From Candidatus Sulfopaludibacter sp. SbA3 (lineage in GTDB: Bacteria > Pseudomonadota > Alphaproteobacteria > Caulobacterales > Hyphomonadaceae), in NCBI GenBank assembly GCA_945913285.1, contig CAMEDD010000030.1, positions 1-34,062 on the forward strand: a DNA stretch of 34,062 bases, read 5' to 3'. The notes under the pieces are model-generated. The model made no database searches. It worked only from the letters and a program-made list of their open reading frames with translations, and was not told the origin of the DNA. Both the position numbers and the translations under genes were made by a program. Of this stretch, positions 1-9,055 are shown in pieces; position 1 is the stretch's first letter, and each line of letters begins with the position of its first letter.

Positions 1-53
1 CTCGTCAAGGGCGCGCGGGACGCGCGCCGCGGAGCGGCCTTGCCCTTGACGAG
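1..53. repeat. 12-bp inverted repeat at window edge
   Basis: Bases 1-12 are the exact reverse complement of bases 42-53, and the spacer between the arms is very GC-rich. The structure could be the terminator of a gene lying off the left edge or a structural repeat of the integrated element. No T-run follows either arm, so a classical intrinsic terminator is not well supported. It sits just upstream of the small open frame at 92. Confidence 0.5.
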
Positions 54-91
54 GACCCGCGCAGGCATCACCCGCCAGCAGGCTTTGCACG

Positions 92-409
92 GTGTTGCAG
101 GTGGCTGCAGCAAATGGCCTCTGTTCCGATAGTCAGTCGGCGGCCATCTGCGCGATCCTGGCGCCCATGCAACCCGTCAGTGCCCAGCGTATCGAAAACG
201 CCATCCGGATCGTCGCCCGTCTGATCGACATGTCGGGCGAGACCTACTGGCCCATCCTTGAACGGCTCGAAGCGGAGCACGCGGCTCTTGCCGACCGCGA
301 GGAACGTCTCGCCCGTTATCTGGCCGGAGAGCGGCCGCAAGCTGCGCGACGCTTGCTGCCGAAGCCGACGCGCTCAATGCCGCGCGAGGATCGTGCGCAG
401 CACATATGA
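92..409 (+). CDS. small helical hypothetical protein
   Basis: I do not recognise this 105-residue protein. The open frame begins at a GTG (92). An ATG at 167 gives an 80-residue version and is at least as likely, because coding-like codon use (G/C at third positions, Glu/Arg/Leu-rich helix) becomes clear only from about there. The middle, with RLIDMSGETYWPILERLEAE, reads like an amphipathic helix or short coiled coil, followed by a basic proline-containing tail. It ends 14 bases before the stop of the convergent integrase and so probably belongs to the same integrated element. No signal peptide or membrane segment is visible. It could be a small regulator or accessory protein of the element, but nothing in the sequence shows that. 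Confidence 0.45.
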   Translation: MLQVAAANGLCSDSQSAAICAILAPMQPVSAQRIENAIRIVARLIDMSGETYWPILERLEAEHAALADREERLARYLAGERPQAARRLLPKPTRSMPREDRAQHI

Positions 410-423
410 CGGCTCCCGCTCGC

Positions 424-1695
424 TCAGAGCGCGATCTCGCGCACGAGCCGCGCGACATGTTCAAGCGAAGCGCCCTTGCCATAGCGTTCCCGGTCGAGCC
501 GGTGGCCGAACAGGTCGCGCCGGATCCGGTCATCGATCCCCGCCGCCAGCATCCGGTCCTCGAACGCATGGCGCAGAGAGTAGAACGAATGCGCCGGTGT
601 CTCGAGCAGGCCATTGGACTTGAGATACTTGTTGACCGTCGCGCTCAGCCCCGCGCTGCTCTCCCGGTAACGCGGGAACCCGTCCGGGAACGCTTTGAAC
701 GCTTTCAGCGAGACACCTGTCAGCGGGATCACGCGCCTGGCATAGGCGCTCTTCAGCTGGCGGCCCTCGGGCTCGATGGCGATATGCGGCACACCGGCAT
801 CGAGCCGGATCGTCCTGGCCGTGAGGCCTGCGCCTTCCGATGGCCGGTAGCCGGTATTGACCATGCCGAGGAGGAGACCGCGCGCCTCATCGTTGAGGCC
901 GGAGAGCGCGCCCGGCGCGAGCAGGCGGGTCTTTATCCAGTCGGGGCTGAACGGCGGGCGGGTGCGTGTTTCGCCTTCCCGGAACGAGAGCTCTCCAAGC
1001 GGCAGGGTGAGGCCCAGCCGTTTCATCGTGTTGACGGTCTTCAGCACGTCGCCGAGATGGATCAGGTCCTTGTTGGCCGAGTTGGGCGTCACTTCGCCCG
1101 CCTCGATCCGCTCCAGCCAGTGCTGGCGGAAGTCCAGCATGTCGTCGCGCGTGATGGCCTCGACCGGCTTGTTGCCGACAATCTCCACGAAGTTGCGCAC
1201 GGCTTTGACGCGCGGGTTCTTCCAGCGCCGGATCTGGTCCTCGCTCTTGCCGAGCGTCTTCTCCCTGGCAAGGCCCCAGTAGAGCTCCAGCGCCTTCTCC
1301 AGCGTCAGGGACGGCGCTGGGACCGTGCCGAGCAGGGCAGACGCCTCCACCGGGTCAGGCGCCGCCCGGCGGGCGCCGATGGCCTCGACGCGGGCCAGGA
1401 GCTCCTCCGACGGCAGGCGGGATACAAGGCCGACATCGAGATAGCGAAAGCCCCGGATGCGGGCGAGTTCATGGGCGGCCGCATGCCGGGCCTCCGCGTC
1501 CCCGGTATCGCCCGCCAGCCGGGCCTCCCAGGCTTCGACCAGATTGCCCCAGGCACGGTCTGCCTTGCTGCGGGCTACCGTCTCGGAATCTGTATGCAGG
1601 CTGATCCAGACCACGCCTCTCGGCTCAACCGCGCGATACCTTTGCGGCACCCGGCGGCGCAGCTGGAACGTGCTCCCGCGTTTCACGATCGACAT
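424..1695 (-). CDS. tyrosine recombinase / phage-type integrase
   Basis: A site-specific tyrosine recombinase of about 423 residues that would integrate and excise a mobile element at a tRNA gene. The N-terminus (MSIVKRGSTFQLRRRVPQRY) matches the small arm-binding domain seen in many proteobacterial integrases. A central core-binding region follows (around residues 160-240). The C-terminal catalytic domain shows the first Arg in NTGYRPSEG, a Lys in the LKSAYARRVIPL hairpin, the HSFYSLRHAF box with His and Arg, GH in LFGHRLD, and the nucleophile candidate Tyr in RERYGKGAS. The set looks complete, so the enzyme is probably intact. An upstream in-frame GTG at 1710 exists, but the ATG at 1695 has GGAGG five bases upstream and is preferred. 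Its 5' end faces the 3' end of tRNA-Ser about 150 bases away, the usual arrangement for an element inserted at a tRNA; the element extends leftward out of the window. Confidence 0.9.
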   Translation of the reverse strand: MSIVKRGSTFQLRRRVPQRYRAVEPRGVVWISLHTDSETVARSKADRAWGNLVEAWEARLAGDTGDAEARHAAAHELARIRGFRYLDVGLVSRLPSEELLARVEAIGARRAAPDPVEASALLGTVPAPSLTLEKALELYWGLAREKTLGKSEDQIRRWKNPRVKAVRNFVEIVGNKPVEAITRDDMLDFRQHWLERIEAGEVTPNSANKDLIHLGDVLKTVNTMKRLGLTLPLGELSFREGETRTRPPFSPDWIKTRLLAPGALSGLNDEARGLLLGMVNTGYRPSEGAGLTARTIRLDAGVPHIAIEPEGRQLKSAYARRVIPLTGVSLKAFKAFPDGFPRYRESSAGLSATVNKYLKSNGLLETPAHSFYSLRHAFEDRMLAAGIDDRIRRDLFGHRLDRERYGKGASLEHVARLVREIAL

Positions 1696-1720
1696 GCACG
1701 CCTCCGTCACGCTTAGCGGA

Positions 1721-1756
1721 CTTTGTGCAGCAAAATGTGTAGCAAAATGTGCAGCA
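1721..1756. repeat. three tandem 12-bp repeats upstream of the integrase
   Basis: Three consecutive 12-base units (1721-1732, 1733-1744, 1745-1756) share the pattern nnnTGTGnAGCA; the second and third differ at one position. The motif TTGTGCA recurs at 1791-1797 and 1838-1844, the last copy abutting the tRNA-Ser 3' end. Such short direct repeats between an integrase and its attachment site are typical of arm-type integrase or excisionase binding sites, and here they also overlap the probable integrase promoter. Assignment as binding sites is inference. Confidence 0.6.
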
Positions 1757-1846
1757 GTTCAAGTTCGAACGCCTGCAACGCAGTGCAGAATTGTGCAATA
1801 AATTCAACAAGTTCAGAGTGTTGTAAGGGGCGTGATCTTGTGCAGC

Positions 1847-1936
1847 TGGCGGAGAGGGAGGGATTCGAACCCTCGATACCCTTGCGAGTATACCGGTTTT
1901 CGAGACCGGCGCGATCGACCACTCCGCCACCTCTCC
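1847..1936 (-). tRNA. tRNA-Ser(CGA)
   Basis: A 90-base class II tRNA on the minus strand. The acceptor stem pairs GGAGAGG with the CCTCTCC near the 3' end, and the D-arm reads GGTCGATCGCGCC. The anticodon loop is CTCGAAA, giving anticodon CGA, read as serine. A long variable arm (about 1868-1888) is typical for serine, and the T-loop is GGTTCGAATCC. The CCA end is encoded (1847-1849). The 3' end faces the integrase, making it the likely attB/attL site of the element to the left. Confidence 0.95.
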
Positions 1937-2103
1937 GCGCCGGGGTCTTTGAGAGGCGGTGCACTATCCCGGACTGACGGCAAGCGCAAGCGGCGCTTTC
2001 GTTAACGCCGCGCCGTTCGGGCCTAGCGGCGCCTGCGCCGGGAGGCGCCACATGCCTGCCCCCGCGCCCCATCCGGCCACCGCAAATACCGTGAAGTTGG
2101 GAT

Positions 2104-2132
2104 TTGACACGCCCGCGGCTTTGGTGTTTACC
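2104..2132 (+). promoter_or_regulatory. candidate promoter for rplU-rpmA
   Basis: A consensus -35 box TTGACA (2104-2109) is followed after 17 bases by TTTACC (2127-2132), a poor -10 match but acceptable in GC-rich alphaproteobacteria. It leaves a leader of about 70 bases before the rplU start. The rest of the 1937-2207 gap shows no gene. Confidence 0.4.
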
Positions 2133-2207
2133 CCCCGCTTCGGTCGCCGCGCCCGCAAGGTGCGGCGGCCTCCCCATTTTCAGACGACTTTCCGGAAGGT
2201 TGCGCCC

Positions 2208-2600
2208 ATGTTCGCGGTCATCAAGACAGGTGGCAAGCAGTATAAAGTGTCCGAAGGCGACACGCTCGTCATCGAGAAACTCAGCGCCGCAGCTGGCGAC
2301 ACGGTCACGTTTGACCATGTCCTTATGATCGGCGAAGGCGCCGGCGTCACGGTTGGCGCGCCGGTCGTGGCCGGCGCCGCCGTGACCGCCGAAGTCAAAG
2401 GCGAAGTGCGCGGGCCGAAACTGATCACCCGCAAGAAGCGCCAGCGCCAGACGTACCGCCGCACGATCGGCCACCGTCAGGACCTGATGGAAGTCACGAT
2501 CACCGCAATCAGCGCCGACGGCGCTGCCACGGCCAAGAAAGCAACGCGCAAGAAAGCCGCCCCGAAGGCTGACGCTGCCGAAGGCGCAACCGAAGCATAA
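2208..2600 (+). CDS. rplU: 50S ribosomal protein L21
   Basis: Large-subunit ribosomal protein L21, 130 residues, which binds 23S rRNA. The N-terminus [18 protein letters not shown] is the family signature, and the middle holds the conserved basic loop [19 protein letters not shown]. After about residue 103 there is an Ala/Lys-rich tail, an extension commonly seen in alphaproteobacterial L21 and probably disordered. The open frame runs far upstream, but the ATG at 2208 is preferred because it starts exactly at the conserved N-terminus and is preceded by a GGAAGG purine stretch. It is followed 52 bases later by rpmA, the classical L21-L27 pair, and the two are probably cotranscribed and end at the terminator at 2987. 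Confidence 0.97.
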   Translation: MFAVIKTGGKQYKVSEGDTLVIEKLSAAAGDTVTFDHVLMIGEGAGVTVGAPVVAGAAVTAEVKGEVRGPKLITRKKRQRQTYRRTIGHRQDLMEVTITAISADGAATAKKATRKKAAPKADAAEGATEA

Positions 2601-2652
2601 TTTTTCCCGGGGCTCCGGCCTCAAGCGAGACACAGGTTAAGAGGAGCAGACT

Positions 2653-2922
2653 ATGGCTCACAAGAAATCAGGCGGCTCTTCGCGCAACGGCCGCGACTCG
2701 AATCCCAAATACCTCGGCGTGAAGAAATACGGCGGCGAAACCGTTGTTCCGGGCATGATTATCGTGCGCCAGCGCGGCACCCAAAAATGGCCGGGCAAGG
2801 GTGTCGGCATGGGCAAGGATCACACCCTCTTTGCGCTTAAAGGCGGCAAGGTGGAGTTCGCGCACAAGTCGGGCGGCCGAGTGTATGTGAACGTCGTGGC
2901 TTTGGCGGAAGCCGCAGAGTAA
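2653..2922 (+). CDS. rpmA: 50S ribosomal protein L27
   Basis: Ribosomal protein L27, 89 residues, whose flexible N-terminus reaches the peptidyl-transferase centre. The sequence starts [20 protein letters not shown] and keeps the conserved core with GLKKYGGE-like and IIVRQRG-like blocks, so no N-terminal processing extension is present (unlike Firmicutes L27). A strong ribosome binding site (AAGAGGAG) precedes the ATG. It is the second gene of the rplU-rpmA unit. A perfect stem-loop with a T-run follows 65 bases after the stop. Confidence 0.97.
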   Translation: MAHKKSGGSSRNGRDSNPKYLGVKKYGGETVVPGMIIVRQRGTQKWPGKGVGMGKDHTLFALKGGKVEFAHKSGGRVYVNVVALAEAAE

Positions 2923-2986
2923 CGCGGCCTGCTCATCCGGCCGCCTTCAGGGGAGTGGCCGGGTCGCAGCAGACGACCAGTTTCCG

Positions 2987-3016
2987 AGGGGAGGCAGGCC
3001 ACTGCCTCCCCTTTTT
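2987..3016 (+). terminator. intrinsic terminator after rpmA
   Basis: An 11-bp perfect stem (2987-2997 with 3002-3012) with a 4-base loop is followed by a run of five T (3012-3016). It ends the rplU-rpmA transcript and separates it from the acetyltransferase gene. Confidence 0.9.
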
Positions 3017-3060
3017 CGTTCGCCCTTCCCTCACCCGACTGCGCCCCCAAGGAGGCAGCC

Positions 3061-4660
<1,600 letters not shown>

Positions 4661-4671
4661 TATCGCAAAAG

Positions 4672-4694
4672 CCCCTTCTCCCTTGGGAGAAGGG
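4672..4694. terminator. stem-loop between obgE and the convergent GST gene
   Basis: A near-perfect 10-bp inverted repeat (4673-4682 with 4685-4694) lies between two convergent stop codons. On the minus strand the stem is followed by GGGGCTTTTG, a weak U-run that fits termination of the GST gene. On the plus strand no T-run follows. It may serve both genes or be a copy of an intergenic palindromic element. Confidence 0.5.
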
Positions 4695-4703
4695 AAAGGC
4701 AGA

Positions 4704-5318
4704 TCAAGCCCCCGCGCTCGGCCTGGCGCTCACGCGCCCACGCCACGCGCGCAAATTCTCCGCCGCCTCCGGCACCTTAAGCCCGGTCCAGTCTGCAAAA
4801 TTCACCGTGCTCAGCGCGCAGATATCCGCCATCGTGAACACCTCCCCCGCCACGAAGTCTCGTCCCGCCAGCTCTCCGTCCAGCCACATCAGCGCCTTCT
4901 CGTATGCGCCCTGGTTCGCCTCACCAAACTCCTTGTACTGAGGAACCACCACCCGGGCCGTGAACGGGTGCGCATGCCGCCAGAAATTCCCCGCTGGCCC
5001 CATCAGCTGGAACTCCACCCGCCGCACCCACATCTCCACCAGCGCCTCTTCCAGCGCACCCCGCCCGAACATCGCAGGCTCAGGATGCAATCGCTCAAGA
5101 TACCGGCAGATCGCCACCGTCTCGCTGATACATGTGCCATCCTCCAGCTCCAGCACCGGCGTCTGGCCCAGCGAATTGCGCGCCACATGCTCCGGGGCCT
5201 TGTGCTCGCCTTTTACCAGCGCGACGTCCACCAGTGGCACCTCAACGCCCTTCTCCGCCAGGAAAATGCGCACCCGGCGCGGGTTCGGCGCCGGCATCGG
5301 CGTATTGTAGAGTTTCAT
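4704..5318 (-). CDS. glutathione S-transferase family protein
   Basis: A cytosolic GST-like protein of 204 residues. The N-terminal thioredoxin-fold domain starts [20 protein letters not shown]. Its cis-proline region is [13 protein letters not shown] and its glutathione-binding loop is [12 protein letters not shown]. The C-terminal helical domain has the N-capping box [17 protein letters not shown]. Start ATG 5318 has a good upstream GAGGAG. The class and substrate are unknown; the fold is compatible with conjugation or peroxidase activity. It is transcribed against obgE and away from proB, separating two genes that are often adjacent, so it looks like an insertion in this lineage. Confidence 0.9.
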   Translation of the reverse strand: MKLYNTPMPAPNPRRVRIFLAEKGVEVPLVDVALVKGEHKAPEHVARNSLGQTPVLELEDGTCISETVAICRYLERLHPEPAMFGRGALEEALVEMWVRRVEFQLMGPAGNFWRHAHPFTARVVVPQYKEFGEANQGAYEKALMWLDGELAGRDFVAGEVFTMADICALSTVNFADWTGLKVPEAAENLRAWRGRVSARPSAGA

Positions 5319-5417
5319 GGCGCGTCTCCTCGTTGCCCGCAGACTGAAACGCCTCGCCCGACAGGTCAACGCGGCGCCCCTCTCGCCAACGCCCCTGCCC
5401 AAGTGTATCTCGCCGGC

Positions 5418-6533
5418 ATGACCGCAGACACACTCGCCCGCGCCCGGCGCATCGTCGTGAAAACCGGCTCGGCCCTGATCGCCGAGGCGGGCGCGCCGCG
5501 TGCGGAGTGGCTGGCTAACCTCGCCGCCGACATCGCGTCCCTGCGCCAGCGCGGCAAGGATGTGATCCTCGTGGCCTCCGGCGCCGTCGCCCTCGGCCGC
5601 GCCGCCCTCGGGGCGCCCTATCAGGCGCGGCTCGAACAGAAACAGGCCGCCGCCGCCATCGGCCAGCCGCGTCTCATGGCCGCCCTCGCGGACGCACTCA
5701 CCCCGCACAGCCTTGCCTGCGGCCAGGCCCTCCTCACCCCCGGCGACACCGAAAATCGCCGCCGCTGGCTCAACGCCCGCGCCACGCTCGAAACCCTGCT
5801 CGAAGCCGGTGTCATCCCCGTCATCAACGAGAACGACACGGTCGCCACCGAAGAGCTCCGCTACGGCGACAATGACCGCCTCGCCGCCCGCGTCGCCCAG
5901 ATGATGGCCGCCGACGTGCTCATCCTCCTGTCCGACATTGACGGCCTCTACACAGCCGACCCGCGCGGCCATCCGGATGCCCGCCACATCCCCTTCCTCG
6001 AAGCTCTGACCCCGGAGCATGACGCAATGGCCACCGGCTCGAACGCCGCCGCCGGCGTCGGCTCGGGCGGCATGGTCACCAAACTCGCCGCCGCCCGCAT
6101 CGCCCATGCCGCCGGCTGCTCCACGCTGATCACGCTCGGCAACCGCCCGCATCCCCTCGGCGCCATCGAAGCCGGCGAACGCGCCACCCTGATCGCCGCA
6201 AAGACGACCCCCGCCAATGCCCGCGCCGCCTGGCTCGAAGGCCACCTCACGCCCGAAGGCGAGATCACCGTCGATGACGGCGCCGCCAAGGCCCTCGCGG
6301 GCGGCGCAAGCCTCCTCGCCGTCGGCGTGCGCGCCGTCACCGGCCCCTTCGAGCGCGGCGCCGCCGTCGCCATCCGCGACGCCTCCGGCCGCACCATCGC
6401 CAAGGGCGTCACGGCCTATTCCTCCGCAGACATCCAGCGCATCGCGGGCCGTCGCACCGAAGAAGCCGAAGCCCTCCTCGGCTATAGGGGCCGCCCCGCC
6501 ATCATCCACCGGGACGACATGGTGCGCCTGTGA
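5418..6533 (+). CDS. proB: glutamate 5-kinase
   Basis: The first enzyme of proline synthesis, phosphorylating glutamate to gamma-glutamyl phosphate; 371 residues, the full length with kinase plus RNA-binding-like PUA domain. Kinase signatures are [23 protein letters not shown], the glutamate-site [32 protein letters not shown] and [15 protein letters not shown]. The PUA domain occupies roughly residues 275-371. The ATG at 5418 matches the family N-terminus; the upstream open frame has no family similarity. Its TGA overlaps the GTG of the next acetyltransferase by four bases, suggesting translational coupling. The usual partner proA is not in the window. Confidence 0.96.
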   Translation: MTADTLARARRIVVKTGSALIAEAGAPRAEWLANLAADIASLRQRGKDVILVASGAVALGRAALGAPYQARLEQKQAAAAIGQPRLMAALADALTPHSLACGQALLTPGDTENRRRWLNARATLETLLEAGVIPVINENDTVATEELRYGDNDRLAARVAQMMAADVLILLSDIDGLYTADPRGHPDARHIPFLEALTPEHDAMATGSNAAAGVGSGGMVTKLAAARIAHAAGCSTLITLGNRPHPLGAIEAGERATLIAAKTTPANARAAWLEGHLTPEGEITVDDGAAKALAGGASLLAVGVRAVTGPFERGAAVAIRDASGRTIAKGVTAYSSADIQRIAGRRTEEAEALLGYRGRPAIIHRDDMVRL

Positions 6534-7000
6534 CGACTGCGAAGATACGGCCGGCCAGCCGCGACGACCTTGCCGCTCTTTTGGAACTCGAAGGCTCCTT
6601 CCCCGAAGTGGACCGGTTCGACGCGCGCACCTGGCGCCGCCTGCTCGCAGGCAAAGCCCTGACGCTGGTTCACGAAACGCCGCACGGCATCAATGCCGCA
6701 GCCGTTCTGCTCTTCCGGGCTGGATCGCCCACCGCCCGCCTCTACTCCATCTCTGTTGCCACCGCTGCGCGCGGCCAGGGAATCGGCTTGCGCCTTTTGG
6801 CCGCCTGCGAACAATCCGCGGCGGCCCGAGGGGCGACCCGCCTGCGCCTCGAAGTGCGCTCCACAAATACTTCGGCCCACCGCCTTTACGATGGCGCCGG
6901 TTATCGCGTAATTGCGCAGCTTGACTCTTACTATCCGGACGGAGAAGCGGCGCTCAGGATGCAGAAGTCACTTACCGCGCCCTCAGATGGAGCCCCATGA
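6530..7000 (+). CDS. GNAT acetyltransferase, RimI-like
   Basis: A single-domain N-acetyltransferase of 156 residues. It opens with the typical [17 protein letters not shown]. The acetyl-CoA site is in [20 protein letters not shown] (about residues 71-90), with the R-G-Q-G-I-G loop, and the C-terminal strand has [15 protein letters not shown]. It starts at a GTG overlapping proB by four bases and its stop overlaps the ATG of the ATP-grasp gene by four bases, so the three are almost certainly one coupled transcript. In many gammaproteobacteria the GNAT next to this kind of RimK-like protein is fused to a C39-like peptidase domain; here the peptidase part is absent. It may acetylate the product or the acceptor of the ATP-grasp ligase (inference). 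Confidence 0.88.
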   Translation: MTTAKIRPASRDDLAALLELEGSFPEVDRFDARTWRRLLAGKALTLVHETPHGINAAAVLLFRAGSPTARLYSISVATAARGQGIGLRLLAACEQSAAARGATRLRLEVRSTNTSAHRLYDGAGYRVIAQLDSYYPDGEAALRMQKSLTAPSDGAP

Positions 7001-8466
7001 CCGATTGGGTCGTGCTCGTCGAATCAGCGAGCGATATTTCGCAGGCTGAAACACCGCACAAGGTGCTGCGAATCTCGGACTATATCTCGAAACCGGCCCT
7101 CTTCGCCGGCCGCCGCCCTTATATCCTCAATCTCGCCCGCTCGTACGCCTACCAGTCCGAAGGTTATTACGCCTCGCTGCTGGCCGAGGCGCGCGGACAC
7201 CGCGTTTCCCCCAGCGTGCAGACGATGGTCGAGCTGTCCAAGAAGACGCTCTACAACCACGCCCTGCCTGACCTCGGCGAGACCCTGCAGGAAGCCCTCG
7301 ACAAGGGCGCGCCCCGGATCGAAAGCCTCTTCGTGGCTTTCTCGCGCTGCGAAATTCCTGCGTATGAACGCCTCGCCCGCGAAGCGATGGACTGGTACCG
7401 CACGCCTGCGCTCGAAATCGAGTTCGACGCCGAGGCGCCCCACGGCATCGCCCGCATACGCGCGATGGCCCCGCACAGGCTGAAACACCAGCGCCGCCAG
7501 TTCTTCCTCGACGCGATGGAGGCTTACACAAAGGGCCGCGTCAGCGCTCCCAAGGCTCGCACGCCCGCCAAATGGGCCCTCGCCGTCCTCGTCGATCCGA
7601 ACGAGAAGACCGCGCCGTCAAAGCCCGCCTCCCTCAAGCGCTTCGCCGATGTCGCCGAGAAGATGGGTGTCGAGGTCGAGCTGATCGATCCGACCGACCT
7701 GCCGAGCCTTGCCGAGTTCGACGCGCTCTTCATCCGCGCGACGACCTCGATCGACAATTTCACCTACCGCTTCGCCCGCCGCGCCGAGCAGGAAGGCATG
7801 CCGGTCATCGACGATACCCAATCGATGATCCGCTGCACCAACAAGGTCTATCTCAAGGAAATCCTCGAGAAGGCCGGCCTTCCCATTCCGCGTACGGAAA
7901 TTGTGGACGAGAAGGCGGACCTTGCCGCCCTGTTCGAACGCCTCGGCTCGCCCGTCATCCTGAAAACGCCGGATGGCAGCTTCGGCATCAACATGGTTAA
8001 GGCCCATACGCTGGAAGAACTGCGCGACGGCGCCAAGAAGATGTTCGAGGACACCGCCCTCATCATCGCCCAGGAATTTCGCCCCACGAAGTTCGACTGG
8101 CGTATCGGCGTCCTGAACGGCGAGCCGCTCTATGCCTGCCAGTACCGCATGGCGCGGGGCCACTGGCAGACCGTGAAATACGGCGAGGACGGCAAGTCCA
8201 CCGAGGGTGGCTTCACCACGATGCCGGTCGAGGACGCCCCGCCGGACGTCGTCAACGCCGCCGTCCGGGCCGCCCAGCTGATCGGCGACGGCCTCTATGG
8301 CGTGGACCTGAAAGAGACCGAACAGGGCGTCATTATCATCGAGATCAACGATAACCCGTCGATCGACCATGACGTCGAAGGCCTGGTCCTCAAGGACGAG
8401 ATCTGGCGCCGCATCATCTCCTGGTTCTCCAACCGGCTAGAACGCCGGATGAACCGGTCCGGTTAA
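6997..8466 (+). CDS. RimK-like ATP-grasp ligase with RLAN-type N-terminal domain
   Basis: A 489-residue ATP-dependent carboxylate-amine ligase. The N-terminal half (about 1-190: DWVVLVESASDI, RRPYILNLARSYAYQSEGYY, RQFFLDAMEAYTKG) matches the RLAN domain that precedes RimK-like ATP-grasp modules. The second half is the ATP-grasp: CTNKVYLKEILEKAGLPIP, VILKTPDGSFGINMV as nucleotide-binding loop, EFRPTKFDWRIGVLNGEPL, and the Mg-binding IIIEINDNPSIDH. RimK relatives add glutamate or other amino acids to proteins or peptides; the substrate here is unknown. It is coupled to the GNAT and to proB, and the glutamate connection is suggestive only. The frame is intact and has the codon use of its neighbours. 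A tRNA-Pro gene follows 60 bases later. Confidence 0.9.
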   Translation: MTDWVVLVESASDISQAETPHKVLRISDYISKPALFAGRRPYILNLARSYAYQSEGYYASLLAEARGHRVSPSVQTMVELSKKTLYNHALPDLGETLQEALDKGAPRIESLFVAFSRCEIPAYERLAREAMDWYRTPALEIEFDAEAPHGIARIRAMAPHRLKHQRRQFFLDAMEAYTKGRVSAPKARTPAKWALAVLVDPNEKTAPSKPASLKRFADVAEKMGVEVELIDPTDLPSLAEFDALFIRATTSIDNFTYRFARRAEQEGMPVIDDTQSMIRCTNKVYLKEILEKAGLPIPRTEIVDEKADLAALFERLGSPVILKTPDGSFGINMVKAHTLEELRDGAKKMFEDTALIIAQEFRPTKFDWRIGVLNGEPLYACQYRMARGHWQTVKYGEDGKSTEGGFTTMPVEDAPPDVVNAAVRAAQLIGDGLYGVDLKETEQGVIIIEINDNPSIDHDVEGLVLKDEIWRRIISWFSNRLERRMNRSG

Positions 8467-8526
8467 TCCCGCTTTCCACAGCGAAAAGGCCTTGCGCCGC
8501 CCTTCCATCTCATTACACCGGGACTC

Positions 8527-8603
<77 letters not shown>

Positions 8604-8637
8604 TTATCCCAGGACGGCCCGGAGCGACGGCAGGAAC

Positions 8638-8946
8638 ATGGAAGCGCGGATCTACAAACCTGCAAAAAGTGCAATGCAATCAGGGCGCGGCAACACGAAA
8701 GACTGGGTTCTAGAGTTTGTGAATCCTGCCGCCAAGCGCCGCCTTGACCCTCTGATGGGCTGGACCGGCATTGACGACATGTCCGGCCAGGTCCGCCTCC
8801 ACTTCGAAACCCGCGACCAGGCCATCGCCTATGCCGAGCGCGAAGGCCTGAAATTCACGGTTGAGGAAGCCCGCGAACGCAAGCGCCTGATCAAATCCTA
8901 CTCTGAAAATTTCTCGGCCGCGCGCAAACAGCCGTGGACACACTGA
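8638..8946 (+). CDS. NADH dehydrogenase accessory subunit, NDUFS4-like (ETC complex I)
   Basis: A 102-residue protein of the ETC complex I subunit family, homologous to mitochondrial NDUFS4 (18-kDa subunit), which binds at the base of the peripheral arm of complex I. The family pattern is visible: ARIYKPAKSAMQSGRG near the start, WVLEFVNPAAKRRLDPLMGW, FETRDQAIAYAEREGL, and a basic SYSENFSAARKQPWTH end. This accessory subunit is found in alphaproteobacteria and mitochondria and is absent from E. coli, which supports the taxonomic placement. The ATG at 8638 fits the conserved N-terminus; ACGGCAGGAAC upstream gives a modest ribosome binding site. It is flanked by tRNA-Pro and tRNA-Arg. Confidence 0.92.
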   Translation: MEARIYKPAKSAMQSGRGNTKDWVLEFVNPAAKRRLDPLMGWTGIDDMSGQVRLHFETRDQAIAYAEREGLKFTVEEARERKRLIKSYSENFSAARKQPWTH

Positions 8947-8972
8947 AGGCCCCCGCGCTACTTGGCCGATAG

Positions 8973-9049
8973 GACTCCGTAGCTCAGCTGGATAGAGCGC
9001 TCGCCTTCTAAGCGAGTGGTCGCAGGTTCAAATCCTGCCGGGGTCACCA
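8973..9049 (+). tRNA. tRNA-Arg(TCT)
   Basis: A 77-base tRNA including an encoded CCA. The acceptor GACTCCG pairs with CGGGGTC with one G-T wobble. The anticodon stem CTCGC/GCGAG encloses CTTCTAA, giving anticodon TCT (arginine). The T-arm is GGTTCAAATCC. It ends 6 bases before the stop of the convergent acyl-CoA synthetase gene. Confidence 0.96.
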
Positions 9050-9055
9050 CACTTC

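Noticed and set aside
406-1716. Long plus-strand open frame over the integrase
   Set aside because: It is the antisense shadow of the integrase, whose minus-strand frame has a full set of catalytic motifs.
4704-6509. 601-codon minus-strand frame covering proB
   Set aside because: Only its last third is real (the GST gene); the rest is antisense to proB and lacks family features.
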